From positions 1-64,000 of the forward strand of contig CASGED010000059.1 of NCBI GenBank assembly GCA_949300425.1: 64,000 bases of DNA, read 5' to 3'. Positions 8,707 to 17,164 of the stretch are shown here, piece by piece; the first letter of the stretch is position 1; each line of letters starts with the position of its first letter. The notes beneath the pieces were generated by a model. The model saw only the letters and a program-made list of their open reading frames with translations, was not told where the DNA came from and ran no database searches. The stretch is from an uncultured Bacteroides sp. (GTDB taxonomy: Bacteria > Bacteroidota > Bacteroidia > Bacteroidales > Bacteroidaceae). Both the position numbers and the translations under genes were made by a program.

Positions 8707-10233
8707 ATGTTACGTAAAATCAGACTGACGCTTGCCATTGTATTCTTTACGCTGATAACCTTGCTGTTCCTCGACTTTACGGGGAGCATTCACGCATGGT
8801 TCGGCTGGATGGCAAAGATTCAATTTCTTCCCGCCTTGTTGGCGCTCAATGTAGGAGTGGTGGTAGGACTCATCGTGCTTACCCTCCTGTTGGGGCGTGT
8901 TTATTGCTCGGTCATTTGCCCTTTGGGCGTGATGCAGGATATGATGGCCTGGTTCTCCAAGAAGCGCAAGAAGAACCGCTACACCTACTCGCCCGCCCTT
9001 TCGTGGTTGCGCTATGGAGTATTGGCGGCATTCGGTATAGCCATGCTGGCCGGAGTAGGTTCATTGGCGGCCCTGTTGGCTCCTTACAGTTCCTACGGGC
9101 GTATCGCCAGCAACCTGTTCGCGCCTGTCTACCAATGGGGGAACGACCTGCTGGCTTACTTCGCCGAGCGGGCTGACAGCTATGCTTTCTACGAGACGAC
9201 GGTGTGGATAAAAAGTATGCCCACGTTCATCATCGCCCTCGTGACTCTTATCGTACTTATCGTATTGGCCTGGCGGGGCGGACGCACGTACTGCAACACC
9301 ATCTGCCCGGTGGGCACCCTGCTGGGCGTCTTGGCCAAATATTCCTGGTTGAAGCCGGTCATCGACACGGACAAGTGTGTCAACTGCAACCTCTGCGCAC
9401 GCAACTGCAAAGCCTCGTGCATCGACATCAAGAGCCATCAGATAGACTACAGCCGTTGCGTGGCTTGTATGGATTGCATCGACAAATGTCATAAGGGGGC
9501 CATCCGTTATGCCCATAAAAGCCCAACTCAGACAATCTCCCGCAAAGAGGACGTCAAAAGTGCTCAGAACTCCGGGCAAAGTGCCCCGGTGGCCGAAGCC
9601 GAAGGAGTAGGGCGCCGCACTTTCCTGACCGCAACGGCTTTAGCCGCCACAACGGCCGTGCTGAAAGCCCAAGAAATGAAGGTAGATGGCGGATTGGCTA
9701 CCATTATTGATAAGAAGAAACCCCAACGCCAAACACCCATTGTGCCTCCCGGCGCACAAGGCTTGAACAACTTTGCCCAGCATTGCACGGCTTGCCAACT
9801 CTGCGTGTCGGTGTGCCCTAACGAGGTGTTACGTCCCTCCACCGGGCTGCTGACACTGATGCAACCGGAAATGAGCTACGAGCGAGGTTATTGCCGTCCG
9901 GAGTGTGCGAAATGCGCCGAGGTTTGTCCCACGGACGCCATCCACCTGATTTCTTTAGCCGATAAATCAGCCATCCAAATAGGTCACGCCGTATGGATTA
10001 AGAAGAACTGCATCCCCTTGACCGACGGGGTAGAGTGCGGCAACTGTGCCCGCCATTGCCCCACGGACGCCATCAGCATGGTGCCTTCGGACGCTTCCAA
10101 TCCTGAATCGGTAAAAATACCGGTTATAGACACCGAGCGTTGCATCGGATGCGGAGCGTGTGAGAACCTCTGCCCGGCCCGTCCGTTCAGCGCCATCTAT
10201 GTGGAAGGACACGAACGGCATCGTATCATATAA
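8707..10233 (+). CDS. Membrane polyferredoxin, NapH-like N-terminus with internal Tat-like segment
   Basis: This is an electron-transfer protein predicted to span the inner membrane. The N-terminal half resembles NapH/NosR/MauN proteins: membrane segments near residues 6-24, 41-63, 104-125 and 172-189, with the paired motifs GRVYCSVICPLG and GGRTYCNTICPVG. Two 4Fe-4S motifs follow at about 224-262 (CVNCNLCARNC, CVACMDCIDKC). Residues 302-322 (GRRTFLTATALAATTAVLKA) look like a twin-arginine signal placed mid-protein. Further 4Fe-4S motifs follow: CTACQLCVSVC, CAKCAEVC, CGNCARHC and CIGCGACENLC. I start it at the ATG at 8707. It is followed after 35 bases by an aldo/keto reductase with its own ferredoxin motifs, a likely partner. 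Confidence 0.85.
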   Translation: MLRKIRLTLAIVFFTLITLLFLDFTGSIHAWFGWMAKIQFLPALLALNVGVVVGLIVLTLLLGRVYCSVICPLGVMQDMMAWFSKKRKKNRYTYSPALSWLRYGVLAAFGIAMLAGVGSLAALLAPYSSYGRIASNLFAPVYQWGNDLLAYFAERADSYAFYETTVWIKSMPTFIIALVTLIVLIVLAWRGGRTYCNTICPVGTLLGVLAKYSWLKPVIDTDKCVNCNLCARNCKASCIDIKSHQIDYSRCVACMDCIDKCHKGAIRYAHKSPTQTISRKEDVKSAQNSGQSAPVAEAEGVGRRTFLTATALAATTAVLKAQEMKVDGGLATIIDKKKPQRQTPIVPPGAQGLNNFAQHCTACQLCVSVCPNEVLRPSTGLLTLMQPEMSYERGYCRPECAKCAEVCPTDAIHLISLADKSAIQIGHAVWIKKNCIPLTDGVECGNCARHCPTDAISMVPSDASNPESVKIPVIDTERCIGCGACENLCPARPFSAIYVEGHERHRII

Positions 10234-10268
10234 TAATATATGTATTACCTCAATAGCATCATAACGAC

Positions 10269-11657
10269 ATGAACGAAAAGAATCATAACGACATATCCCG
10301 CCGCGATTTCCTGAAAATCGTAGGCATCAGTACGGCCACTTCCGCCTTGGGCTTGGCCGGATGCACACCCAAGCAAACCACCTCGCCCGACGCTCCTCAG
10401 GCGCAAGGCGAAATCCCCACGGACAAAATGACGATGCGGGAGAATCCGCGTACCCACGACAAAGTGTCCCTCTTAGGATATGGCTGCATGCGCTGGCCCA
10501 CTCTGCCCACGGCGAAAAAGGGAGAAAACGTCATCGACCAGGACGCCGTAAACGAACTCATCGACTATGCCATGGCGCACGGAGTGAACTATTACGACAC
10601 ATCCCCGGTGTACGTGCAAGGCTGGTCGGAGCGTTCTACCGGCATTGCCCTGAAACGCCATCCGCGCGACAAATTCTTCATCGCCACGAAGCTCTCCAAC
10701 TTCTCCAACTATACGCGCGAAAACTCCATCGCCATGTACGAACGCTCCTTCCGGGAGTTGCAGGTGGATTATATAGATTATTACCTGCTGCACTCCATCG
10801 GTAACGGAGGCATCAAGACCTTCCGCGGGCGCTACATCGAGAATGGCATGATAGACTTCCTGATGAAGGAACGCGAGGCCGGACGCATCCGCAACCTGGG
10901 CTTCTCCTTCCACGGCACCAAGGAAGTGTTCGACGAAGTGCTGGCCATGCACGACCAGGTACACTGGGACTTCGTGCAAATCCAGATGAATTACGTGGAT
11001 TGGCGTTATGCTTCGGGACGGAACGTGAACGCCGACTACCTCTATGCGGAGTTGCAAAAACGAAACATCCCTGCCGTCATCATGGAGCCGCTTTTGGGCG
11101 GACGGCTCTCCAAGCTGCCCGAACATCTCATCCAGCGCATCAAGCAACGCAACCCCGAGGCCAGTGTGGCTTCCTGGGCTTTCCGTTATGCAGGCTCTTT
11201 CCCCGGCGTGCTTACAGTGCTGAGCGGCATGACCTACATGGAGCACTTGCAGGACAACCTGCGCACGTATTGCCCGCTTGTACCGCTGACCGAGGACGAT
11301 TTCCAGTTCCTCTACCAGACGGCGGACCTGATGAAGCAATACCCCACGATACCCTGCAACGACTGCAAGTATTGCATGCCCTGCGAATATGGCATCGACA
11401 TCCCCGCCGTGTTGCTCCACTATAATAAATGTGTCAACGAAGGGAACTTGCCCACCTCAAAGGAAAACGCCAACTACCGCGAGGCACGCCGCGCTTTCCT
11501 GATAGGTTACGACCGCAGTGTACCCCGCCTGCGCCAGGCCAGCCATTGCATCGGATGTGAACAATGTAACCCGCGCTGCCCGCAAAGCATCGACATCCCG
11601 AAAGAGCTGCACCGTATTGACGCTTACGTAGAACAACTGAAGCAAGAAACGTTGTAA
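10269..11657 (+). CDS. Tat-exported aldo/keto reductase with C-terminal 4Fe-4S ferredoxin motifs
   Basis: The 462-residue protein begins with a twin-arginine signal (SRRDFLKIVGISTATSALGLAGC; the Cys could also be lipidated). The aldo/keto reductase barrel shows the catalytic tetrad in YYDTS (Asp), the following VYVQGWSE (Tyr), FIATKLSN (Lys) and YYLLHSIG (His). The C-terminal part has ferredoxin-like clusters PCNDCKYCMPC and HCIGCEQCNPRCPQ. This family is often annotated as an oxidoreductase of unknown substrate. The neighbouring membrane polyferredoxin suggests electrons pass between the two, probably outside the cytoplasm. The substrate is not evident. Confidence 0.88.
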   Translation: MNEKNHNDISRRDFLKIVGISTATSALGLAGCTPKQTTSPDAPQAQGEIPTDKMTMRENPRTHDKVSLLGYGCMRWPTLPTAKKGENVIDQDAVNELIDYAMAHGVNYYDTSPVYVQGWSERSTGIALKRHPRDKFFIATKLSNFSNYTRENSIAMYERSFRELQVDYIDYYLLHSIGNGGIKTFRGRYIENGMIDFLMKEREAGRIRNLGFSFHGTKEVFDEVLAMHDQVHWDFVQIQMNYVDWRYASGRNVNADYLYAELQKRNIPAVIMEPLLGGRLSKLPEHLIQRIKQRNPEASVASWAFRYAGSFPGVLTVLSGMTYMEHLQDNLRTYCPLVPLTEDDFQFLYQTADLMKQYPTIPCNDCKYCMPCEYGIDIPAVLLHYNKCVNEGNLPTSKENANYREARRAFLIGYDRSVPRLRQASHCIGCEQCNPRCPQSIDIPKELHRIDAYVEQLKQETL

Positions 11658-11659
11658 TA

Positions 11660-12076
11660 ATGAAGTGGCTTATTGACATATTGGACGAAGGAGGCTACTC
11701 CTGCGTCATAGCCCAGGGCGACCACATCCGCACGTTCACGCGCCGGGGTGTGGCCGACCTTTACGACTTGTTGCAAGAAGACGCGGCTTTCCTGCACGAA
11801 GCCTCCGTGGCAGACAAGGTCATCGGGAAAGCCGCCGCCACGTTGATGGTATTGGGCCAAGTAAAAGAAGTCAGCGTACACACAATCAGCCAACCGGCTC
11901 TCCGGCTGTTGCAGGAAGCCGGCATCCCCGTCCAATATGATGAAGCGGTACACCACATCATCAACCGCGATCACACGGGCTGGTGTCCTCTTGAACAAGC
12001 CAGCCGTGACCTGCACACACCCGAAGAGATTTATCCGGTCATAGAGGATTTTATCAGGAAACAAAGAAATAAATAA
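11660..12076 (+). CDS. DUF1893 domain protein
   Basis: The 138-residue product matches the DUF1893 family, recognised by ASVADKVIGKAAATLM and by the N-terminal LDEGGYSCVIAQGD pattern. Structural members have a cytidine-deaminase-like fold without a known reaction. It starts two bases after the reductase stop, so is almost surely in the same operon. A role linked to the reductase or to NudC is only contextual inference. Confidence 0.85.
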   Translation: MKWLIDILDEGGYSCVIAQGDHIRTFTRRGVADLYDLLQEDAAFLHEASVADKVIGKAAATLMVLGQVKEVSVHTISQPALRLLQEAGIPVQYDEAVHHIINRDHTGWCPLEQASRDLHTPEEIYPVIEDFIRKQRNK

Positions 12077-12079
12077 ACA

Positions 12080-12877
12080 ATGGAATACTCATCGCCTACA
12101 CAATGGTATATTTTCTTTAAAGATAACTTGCTGATGCAGAAGAAGGAAGACGGGAAATGCACTATACCCGGTGGTATGCGTCCTCCTTTTTCCCCGCCTC
12201 ATGAGCAGAAAATACACCGTGTGCTGCTACCTACGGGGAGATATATACACACGTTTGCCATAGACCATCCGCTGGCTGAAACCAACCAATGGACTATGCA
12301 AGGCCTCCGGGCTTCGTTCGACTACCTGTCGCCGGAAGATTACCGGGCAGCGGGAAAAGCTTTCCAGATTCTGTATTGGGACACGCACAGCCGCTATTGC
12401 CCCGTGTGCGGGACACCTACCGAACAACAGACGGACATCATGAAGAAATGTCCCCAATGCGGCTACGAACTTTATCCACCCGTCTCCACCGCCATTATCG
12501 TACTGGTACGCCGGGGCGATGAAGTCCTGCTGGTACACGCCCGCAATTTCCGGGGCACATTTTTTGGCCTGGTAGCAGGCTTCCTCGAAGCGGGCGAGAC
12601 ATTGGAACAATGCGTACGACGCGAAGTCATGGAAGAAACAGGACTCACCATCCGAAACATCACCTATTTTGACAGCCAACCCTGGCCTTACCCCAGCGGA
12701 TTGATGGTAGGCTTCTTTGCCGACTACGAAAGCGGAGAGATAAAGCTACAAGACGACGAGCTAAGCGCAGGCGCTTTCTACCATCGGGACAATCTGCCCG
12801 AACTACCCAAGAAGCTGAGCATCGCACGACGCCTGATAGATACCTGGCTGGCAGGGAAAGATACGGAATCAGACTAA
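12080..12877 (+). CDS. nudC: NADH pyrophosphatase (NudC-type Nudix hydrolase)
   Basis: This enzyme hydrolyses NADH to NMNH and AMP, and in E. coli also removes NAD caps from RNA. The 265-residue protein has a four-Cys zinc ribbon (YCPVCG, KCPQCG) and a full Nudix box (GFLEAGETLEQCVRREVMEETG). The SQPWPYPS motif, which marks NADH pyrophosphatases among Nudix proteins, is present. The N-terminal region (FFKDNLLMQKKED) fits the family. It begins three bases after the DUF1893 gene. Its 3' end overlaps the convergent kinase gene by four bases, with no room for a separate terminator. Confidence 0.93.
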   Translation: MEYSSPTQWYIFFKDNLLMQKKEDGKCTIPGGMRPPFSPPHEQKIHRVLLPTGRYIHTFAIDHPLAETNQWTMQGLRASFDYLSPEDYRAAGKAFQILYWDTHSRYCPVCGTPTEQQTDIMKKCPQCGYELYPPVSTAIIVLVRRGDEVLLVHARNFRGTFFGLVAGFLEAGETLEQCVRREVMEETGLTIRNITYFDSQPWPYPSGLMVGFFADYESGEIKLQDDELSAGAFYHRDNLPELPKKLSIARRLIDTWLAGKDTESD

Positions 12878-14994
12878 GCGGCACTCTCACCCAATGGTAA
12901 CATCAACAAGAAACGGGCACCCCGGGTATAATTGAGGTCATACTTCACCTCGCCTTGAAGGCGTTCGGCTATGACACGGCAAATATTCAAGCCCAAGCCT
13001 GTCCCTTGCTTGAAAGCGTCCAGCTTGATAAACCGCTCGAATATGCAGTCCACCTTATCGGCCGGCACTCCGGGACCTGTGTCCGCCACAGAAAAGGTAA
13101 CCCGCCCGGAAACTTCGGACAACGAACAATGCAAATGTATCTCACCTTCGGAAGTGTTTTTCTCCGCATTGGTGAGAAAATTGATAAGCACCTGCTGAAT
13201 ACGGATGCCATCCGTTACCAATTGATAATCATCATCCGCTTCGGAAGTGAAGTATAAATTCACGCCGGAAGGCTTACGGTGCTGAACCGAAGCAAGGGCG
13301 GCACGACACACATCGTTACACTTGCAGGACGCTATATGCATGACATTCTTGCCACTTTCCAGGCTGGCCAAGTCCAACATATCGTTTATCAGACTGGCAA
13401 GCAAATCGGAGTTCCGTTGTATAGTCTCGCAAAATTCACCTTTATCCTGGTCGCAGGCTTGTATACCCGGTGCGGTGAGCAACTGCGAAAATCCCACAAT
13501 GGCATTCAGGGGAGTACGTATCTCGTGACTCACATTCTGCATGAATTCGGTTTTCATCTTGTCCGACTGTTCGGCCTTGTCACGCTCCACGATTAAATCC
13601 CGATTGATAGCCTTCAAAGCCAACACCAAAACCCGGTGCCGATAACCATGGAAAAGTAACAGACCGATAAAAACGGCAAGAAATCCCAATCCTAAAACCA
13701 ACAAGGCAATCCGGGTATTGGACATCATCTGCGCCTCCCGCCGGACGACCTTCTGCCTTTCCAAGCCACTATTCAATCGTTTTAAATCCAAATTGCTGTT
13801 CTCCAACGTCAAACGGCTGTTCTCGGCATGCGTTTTTTCGATAGTGGCTTGCAAACGAACCTGTTCCAACTCCAGCCGCGTATTCTTCAACATCAGCATG
13901 GCATGTTCCATCTCCAGATCCTGCGCTTCCATCTTCATCCGTTCATCCGCCAAAAGCACTGCCATCTCGGCTACATCGACAGACTGAGCCTGGCGCGCGA
14001 TGCTGTCACAATACTTGTTGTATATCTGGTCATAGCGGAAAGCTTTCTCATAATCTCCTTTATACATGAAAATATTACGCAAAAGCGAATAGACATTGCC
14101 TTTGGAGCCTTGCTGACAAGCCCACTTGACGGCATCATCCCACCTGTGCTCCACCGCGGCCCGACAAGCGCGCAAAAGAATGATTCTGTTCATCTGCACA
14201 CGTCCCATCTTGTCCATTTCCTCTTTCAACGAGTCGTATAGACAAATGAACTCGTCAGTACGCCTCATCTGGAACAATACAAGACACAACTCCATACGGG
14301 AAGCCGTCCGAGTCTCGTAGCTTTTGGCCCGGCGCACGCCCTCCAACGCATAGTTATACGCCAACTGCAAACTGTCCGGATGACCTGTCTCCCGGTAGTA
14401 TTTGGCAATATTGTCATAAAACGCAGCAGGATCCTGCTCGGGCAAATATTTGAGTTGAAACCTCAACGCTTCCCGGTAATACGCCACTGCCCTCCGTGCA
14501 TCGCCACGCATCGTGTATATGTCTCCTTGACGACGGATACATGAATAGAAACCGAAAGCGCTGTTGTCCGCCTCGGCCTCACGGCGCATTGTTTTGGTCA
14601 GATCCAACGCCTGAAGCAAATGCCCCCTCCTCAGAAGCCAAATAATATAACTGTTGTAACCGTGGTAATAATATTGCAGATATCCGTTCCGTTTTGACAC
14701 GGCTTGCAACTCACGAACCGCACGAAGCAACGCAAGCGAATCGCTTGTATTCATGTAGTAAGACATCGGGACAACCTTCGCCAAGCAAGCCGCCTTCTTG
14801 TCCCCCAAACGGTTAGCCTCATGGAAGAGCGAGTCAGACAAAGCAATGCATCGCGAACTGGTGCGGTACTTGAAAGCATGAAGATAAAGCGGATACAACC
14901 TGTCGTCTATCTTATACGGATTGGTCTGCGCCTTTACCGACAAGACACCAACCACCATCAACATCCCCAAGAGTCCAAAGACAAATTTCTTCAT
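12874..14994 (-). CDS. TPR-containing membrane sensor histidine kinase (second of tandem pair)
   Basis: The 706-residue protein has a signal peptide, a periplasmic helical region with TPR-like repeats (for example YYREALRFQLKYLPEQDPAAF), a long coiled coil (roughly 340-415), one membrane helix (LLVLGLGFLAVFIGLLL) and a cytoplasmic kinase. The kinase has the H box FMQNVSHEIRTPLNAIVGF, N box INFLTNAEKNT, and G boxes VADTGPGVPADKV and GTGLGLNI. No receiver or DNA-binding domain is fused, and no response regulator is adjacent. It is a paralogue of the upstream kinase and overlaps it by four bases (ATGA), implying translational coupling. The signal is unknown. Confidence 0.9.
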   Translation of the reverse strand: MKKFVFGLLGMLMVVGVLSVKAQTNPYKIDDRLYPLYLHAFKYRTSSRCIALSDSLFHEANRLGDKKAACLAKVVPMSYYMNTSDSLALLRAVRELQAVSKRNGYLQYYYHGYNSYIIWLLRRGHLLQALDLTKTMRREAEADNSAFGFYSCIRRQGDIYTMRGDARRAVAYYREALRFQLKYLPEQDPAAFYDNIAKYYRETGHPDSLQLAYNYALEGVRRAKSYETRTASRMELCLVLFQMRRTDEFICLYDSLKEEMDKMGRVQMNRIILLRACRAAVEHRWDDAVKWACQQGSKGNVYSLLRNIFMYKGDYEKAFRYDQIYNKYCDSIARQAQSVDVAEMAVLLADERMKMEAQDLEMEHAMLMLKNTRLELEQVRLQATIEKTHAENSRLTLENSNLDLKRLNSGLERQKVVRREAQMMSNTRIALLVLGLGFLAVFIGLLLFHGYRHRVLVLALKAINRDLIVERDKAEQSDKMKTEFMQNVSHEIRTPLNAIVGFSQLLTAPGIQACDQDKGEFCETIQRNSDLLASLINDMLDLASLESGKNVMHIASCKCNDVCRAALASVQHRKPSGVNLYFTSEADDDYQLVTDGIRIQQVLINFLTNAEKNTSEGEIHLHCSLSEVSGRVTFSVADTGPGVPADKVDCIFERFIKLDAFKQGTGLGLNICRVIAERLQGEVKYDLNYTRGARFLLMLPLGESAA

Positions 14995-17147
14995 ACGCTC
15001 CTTTTCACTCCCATTTCCAATGATTCCACCACCTGCGGAGCCTTCAAATCCAAAGGATGTATAAACACGAAACGCGCCCCATGCGTATAACTCTTATCAT
15101 ACCGCACCTCTCCATGAAGACGTTCGGCTATAGCCGAGCAGATGTTCAACCCCAAGCCCGTGCCTTGCTTGTAGTCATCCAATTTGTAGAAACGTTCAAA
15201 TATCAGGTCTACCTTATCAGTCGGCACTCCGGGACCGGTATCCGCTACAGAGAAGGTTATTTTGCCCGGTATCTCGGACAAAGAACAATGTACATGTATC
15301 TCGCCCGCGGAAGTATACTTCTCCGCATTGGTCAGGAAATTGATTAGCACCTGCTGGAGTCGTTTTCCATCGGTGAATAGAGTAAAATCATCACTTACTT
15401 CGGAAGTGAATTTCAACTCCACACCCGGAATCTCGCGATGGTGAACCGACGCGAGAGCCGCCCGGCACACATCGTTGCACCGGCACGAAGCCAAGTGCAT
15501 GGTGTATTTGCCACTCTCCAAACTTGCCAAATCCAAGACATCATTGACCAACGTAGTAAGCAAATCAGAGTTTTGCTGGATAAGCCGGCTAAACTCCGCC
15601 TTGTCTTCATCTCCCAACTGCATGCCCGGAGCGGTCAGTAATTGGGAGAATCCTACGATGGCGTTGAGAGGAGTACGTATCTCGTGGCTCATGTTCTGAA
15701 TGAATTGTGTTTTCATCCTGTCCGATTGCTCAGCCTTATCGCGAGCCACAATCAGTTCTTCATTACTTTCCTTCAGAACCACCAACAACTTCCGACGCCG
15801 ATACAGATACACGGCAAGCAAACACGAAATGACAAACAACGACATCAACGTGACGCCCAGTATGGCAATGCGCGCTTCGGACTTCATCTGCTCTTCTTTT
15901 TGAATGGCCTTTTGACGCTCCAACTCTCCATTCATACGCTCCAACTCCAACCGGCTGTTCTCCAGTGTCAGGCGGCTATTCTCGGCATGGGCTTTCTCTA
16001 TTGTGGCTTGATTCTTGGCCTGATCCAACTCCAATTGCGTATTCTTCAATATCAGGGAGGTATTTTTCAACTCCAAGTCACGCGCTTCACGACGTATGCG
16101 TTCTTGATCCAATTGTACAGTCATCTCAGCCAAATCGCTACTGTGCAACAGATTGTTCACACTGTCTTTATAGTGACGAAGTTGTTTGCTATAAAACAAC
16201 GCCTTGCAATAATCGCCTTTTTGGGCAAAAATCCGCATCAGAAGTCCCGCACGGTTATCCGCCACTCCTAATTGGGAAGCCCAATAACAAGCCCTGTCCC
16301 AATCTTTTTCCAATATAGCCCGATAAGAGCGTAACTTAAATATGTCTTCCTGTTTTACCCGTCCGTTTTCGTCCATTATCTTCTTTAGTTCGTCATACAG
16401 CTTCAGAAACTCGTCATATTTTTCCATATTAAAAAGTATCTTACATTGCTCGATACGGGCGGAAATACGCGAGTCGTATATCTTTGCCTCTTTCTCCGCT
16501 TTCAGGGCATAATCCATAGCCAAATCCAACGAATCATTAAACGTCTGATAATAACTGGACAAATAACGTAGCAAGGACGACGGATCTTGTTCGGGAAGAT
16601 GCTTTTGCTGAAACTTGTACGCCTCCCGGTAACAAGCGGCTCCCCGTCCATTGTCGCCACGGGAAAAATAAATATTTCCCTGCGCACGGATACAAGTATA
16701 AAAGCCATAGTCATGGTCATCCGCCAAAGCCTGTTCACGCATCTGACCAGCAAGTTGCAACGCCTTCAGGCTATATCCGTTGCGAATCATGAAAGTTATA
16801 TAATCATTACAAGCAAAATAATAATATTGCAGATACCCATTACGCCTCGACACTACTTGAAGACGACGTACGGCCTTGTCAAACAGGAGGGAATCATTGA
16901 CAGAGAAGTAATAAGTCACCGGAGTTGTCAAAGCAATGCATGCTGCTTTCTTATCGCCCAGACGAACAGCATCCTCGTAAAGCGAGTCGGACATAGGGAC
17001 ACAGCAAGAATCCGTGCGATATTTCATCACACGCCGATATTTCGCATACAACTCGTCATTAATCTTATAAGGGTTGTTTTGCGCTCCGGCGGGGAACGCA
17101 TAAACAACTCCTAACAGAACGATTATCAATTTAATATGTCTATTCAT
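14991..17147 (-). CDS. TPR-containing membrane sensor histidine kinase (first of tandem pair)
   Basis: The 718-residue protein has the same plan as its downstream neighbour: signal peptide (cleavage near PAGA-Q), TPR-like periplasmic domain, coiled coil (about 340-420, repeating ENSRLTLENSRLELER), membrane helix at about 427-449, and a kinase with His488 in the H box IQNMSHEIRTPLN. The N box (INFLTNAEKYT) and G boxes (VADTGPGVPTDKV, GTGLGLNICSAI) are intact. High similarity to the neighbour points to a tandem duplication. It starts 17 bases after the GH2 gene stop, so the kinases may be expressed with the galactan enzymes. Confidence 0.9.
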   Translation of the reverse strand: MNRHIKLIIVLLGVVYAFPAGAQNNPYKINDELYAKYRRVMKYRTDSCCVPMSDSLYEDAVRLGDKKAACIALTTPVTYYFSVNDSLLFDKAVRRLQVVSRRNGYLQYYYFACNDYITFMIRNGYSLKALQLAGQMREQALADDHDYGFYTCIRAQGNIYFSRGDNGRGAACYREAYKFQQKHLPEQDPSSLLRYLSSYYQTFNDSLDLAMDYALKAEKEAKIYDSRISARIEQCKILFNMEKYDEFLKLYDELKKIMDENGRVKQEDIFKLRSYRAILEKDWDRACYWASQLGVADNRAGLLMRIFAQKGDYCKALFYSKQLRHYKDSVNNLLHSSDLAEMTVQLDQERIRREARDLELKNTSLILKNTQLELDQAKNQATIEKAHAENSRLTLENSRLELERMNGELERQKAIQKEEQMKSEARIAILGVTLMSLFVISCLLAVYLYRRRKLLVVLKESNEELIVARDKAEQSDRMKTQFIQNMSHEIRTPLNAIVGFSQLLTAPGMQLGDEDKAEFSRLIQQNSDLLTTLVNDVLDLASLESGKYTMHLASCRCNDVCRAALASVHHREIPGVELKFTSEVSDDFTLFTDGKRLQQVLINFLTNAEKYTSAGEIHVHCSLSEIPGKITFSVADTGPGVPTDKVDLIFERFYKLDDYKQGTGLGLNICSAIAERLHGEVRYDKSYTHGARFVFIHPLDLKAPQVVESLEMGVKRSV

Positions 17148-17164
17148 TTCTTTTTATCAGCATC

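Noticed and set aside
8508..8789. 93-codon minus-strand frame before the polyferredoxin gene
   Set aside because: Overlaps the start of the clear plus-strand gene and its probable promoter; no recognisable motif.
10473..11420. Minus-strand open frame of 315 codons
   Set aside because: Lies wholly within the aldo/keto reductase gene and shows low-complexity His/Val-rich sequence.
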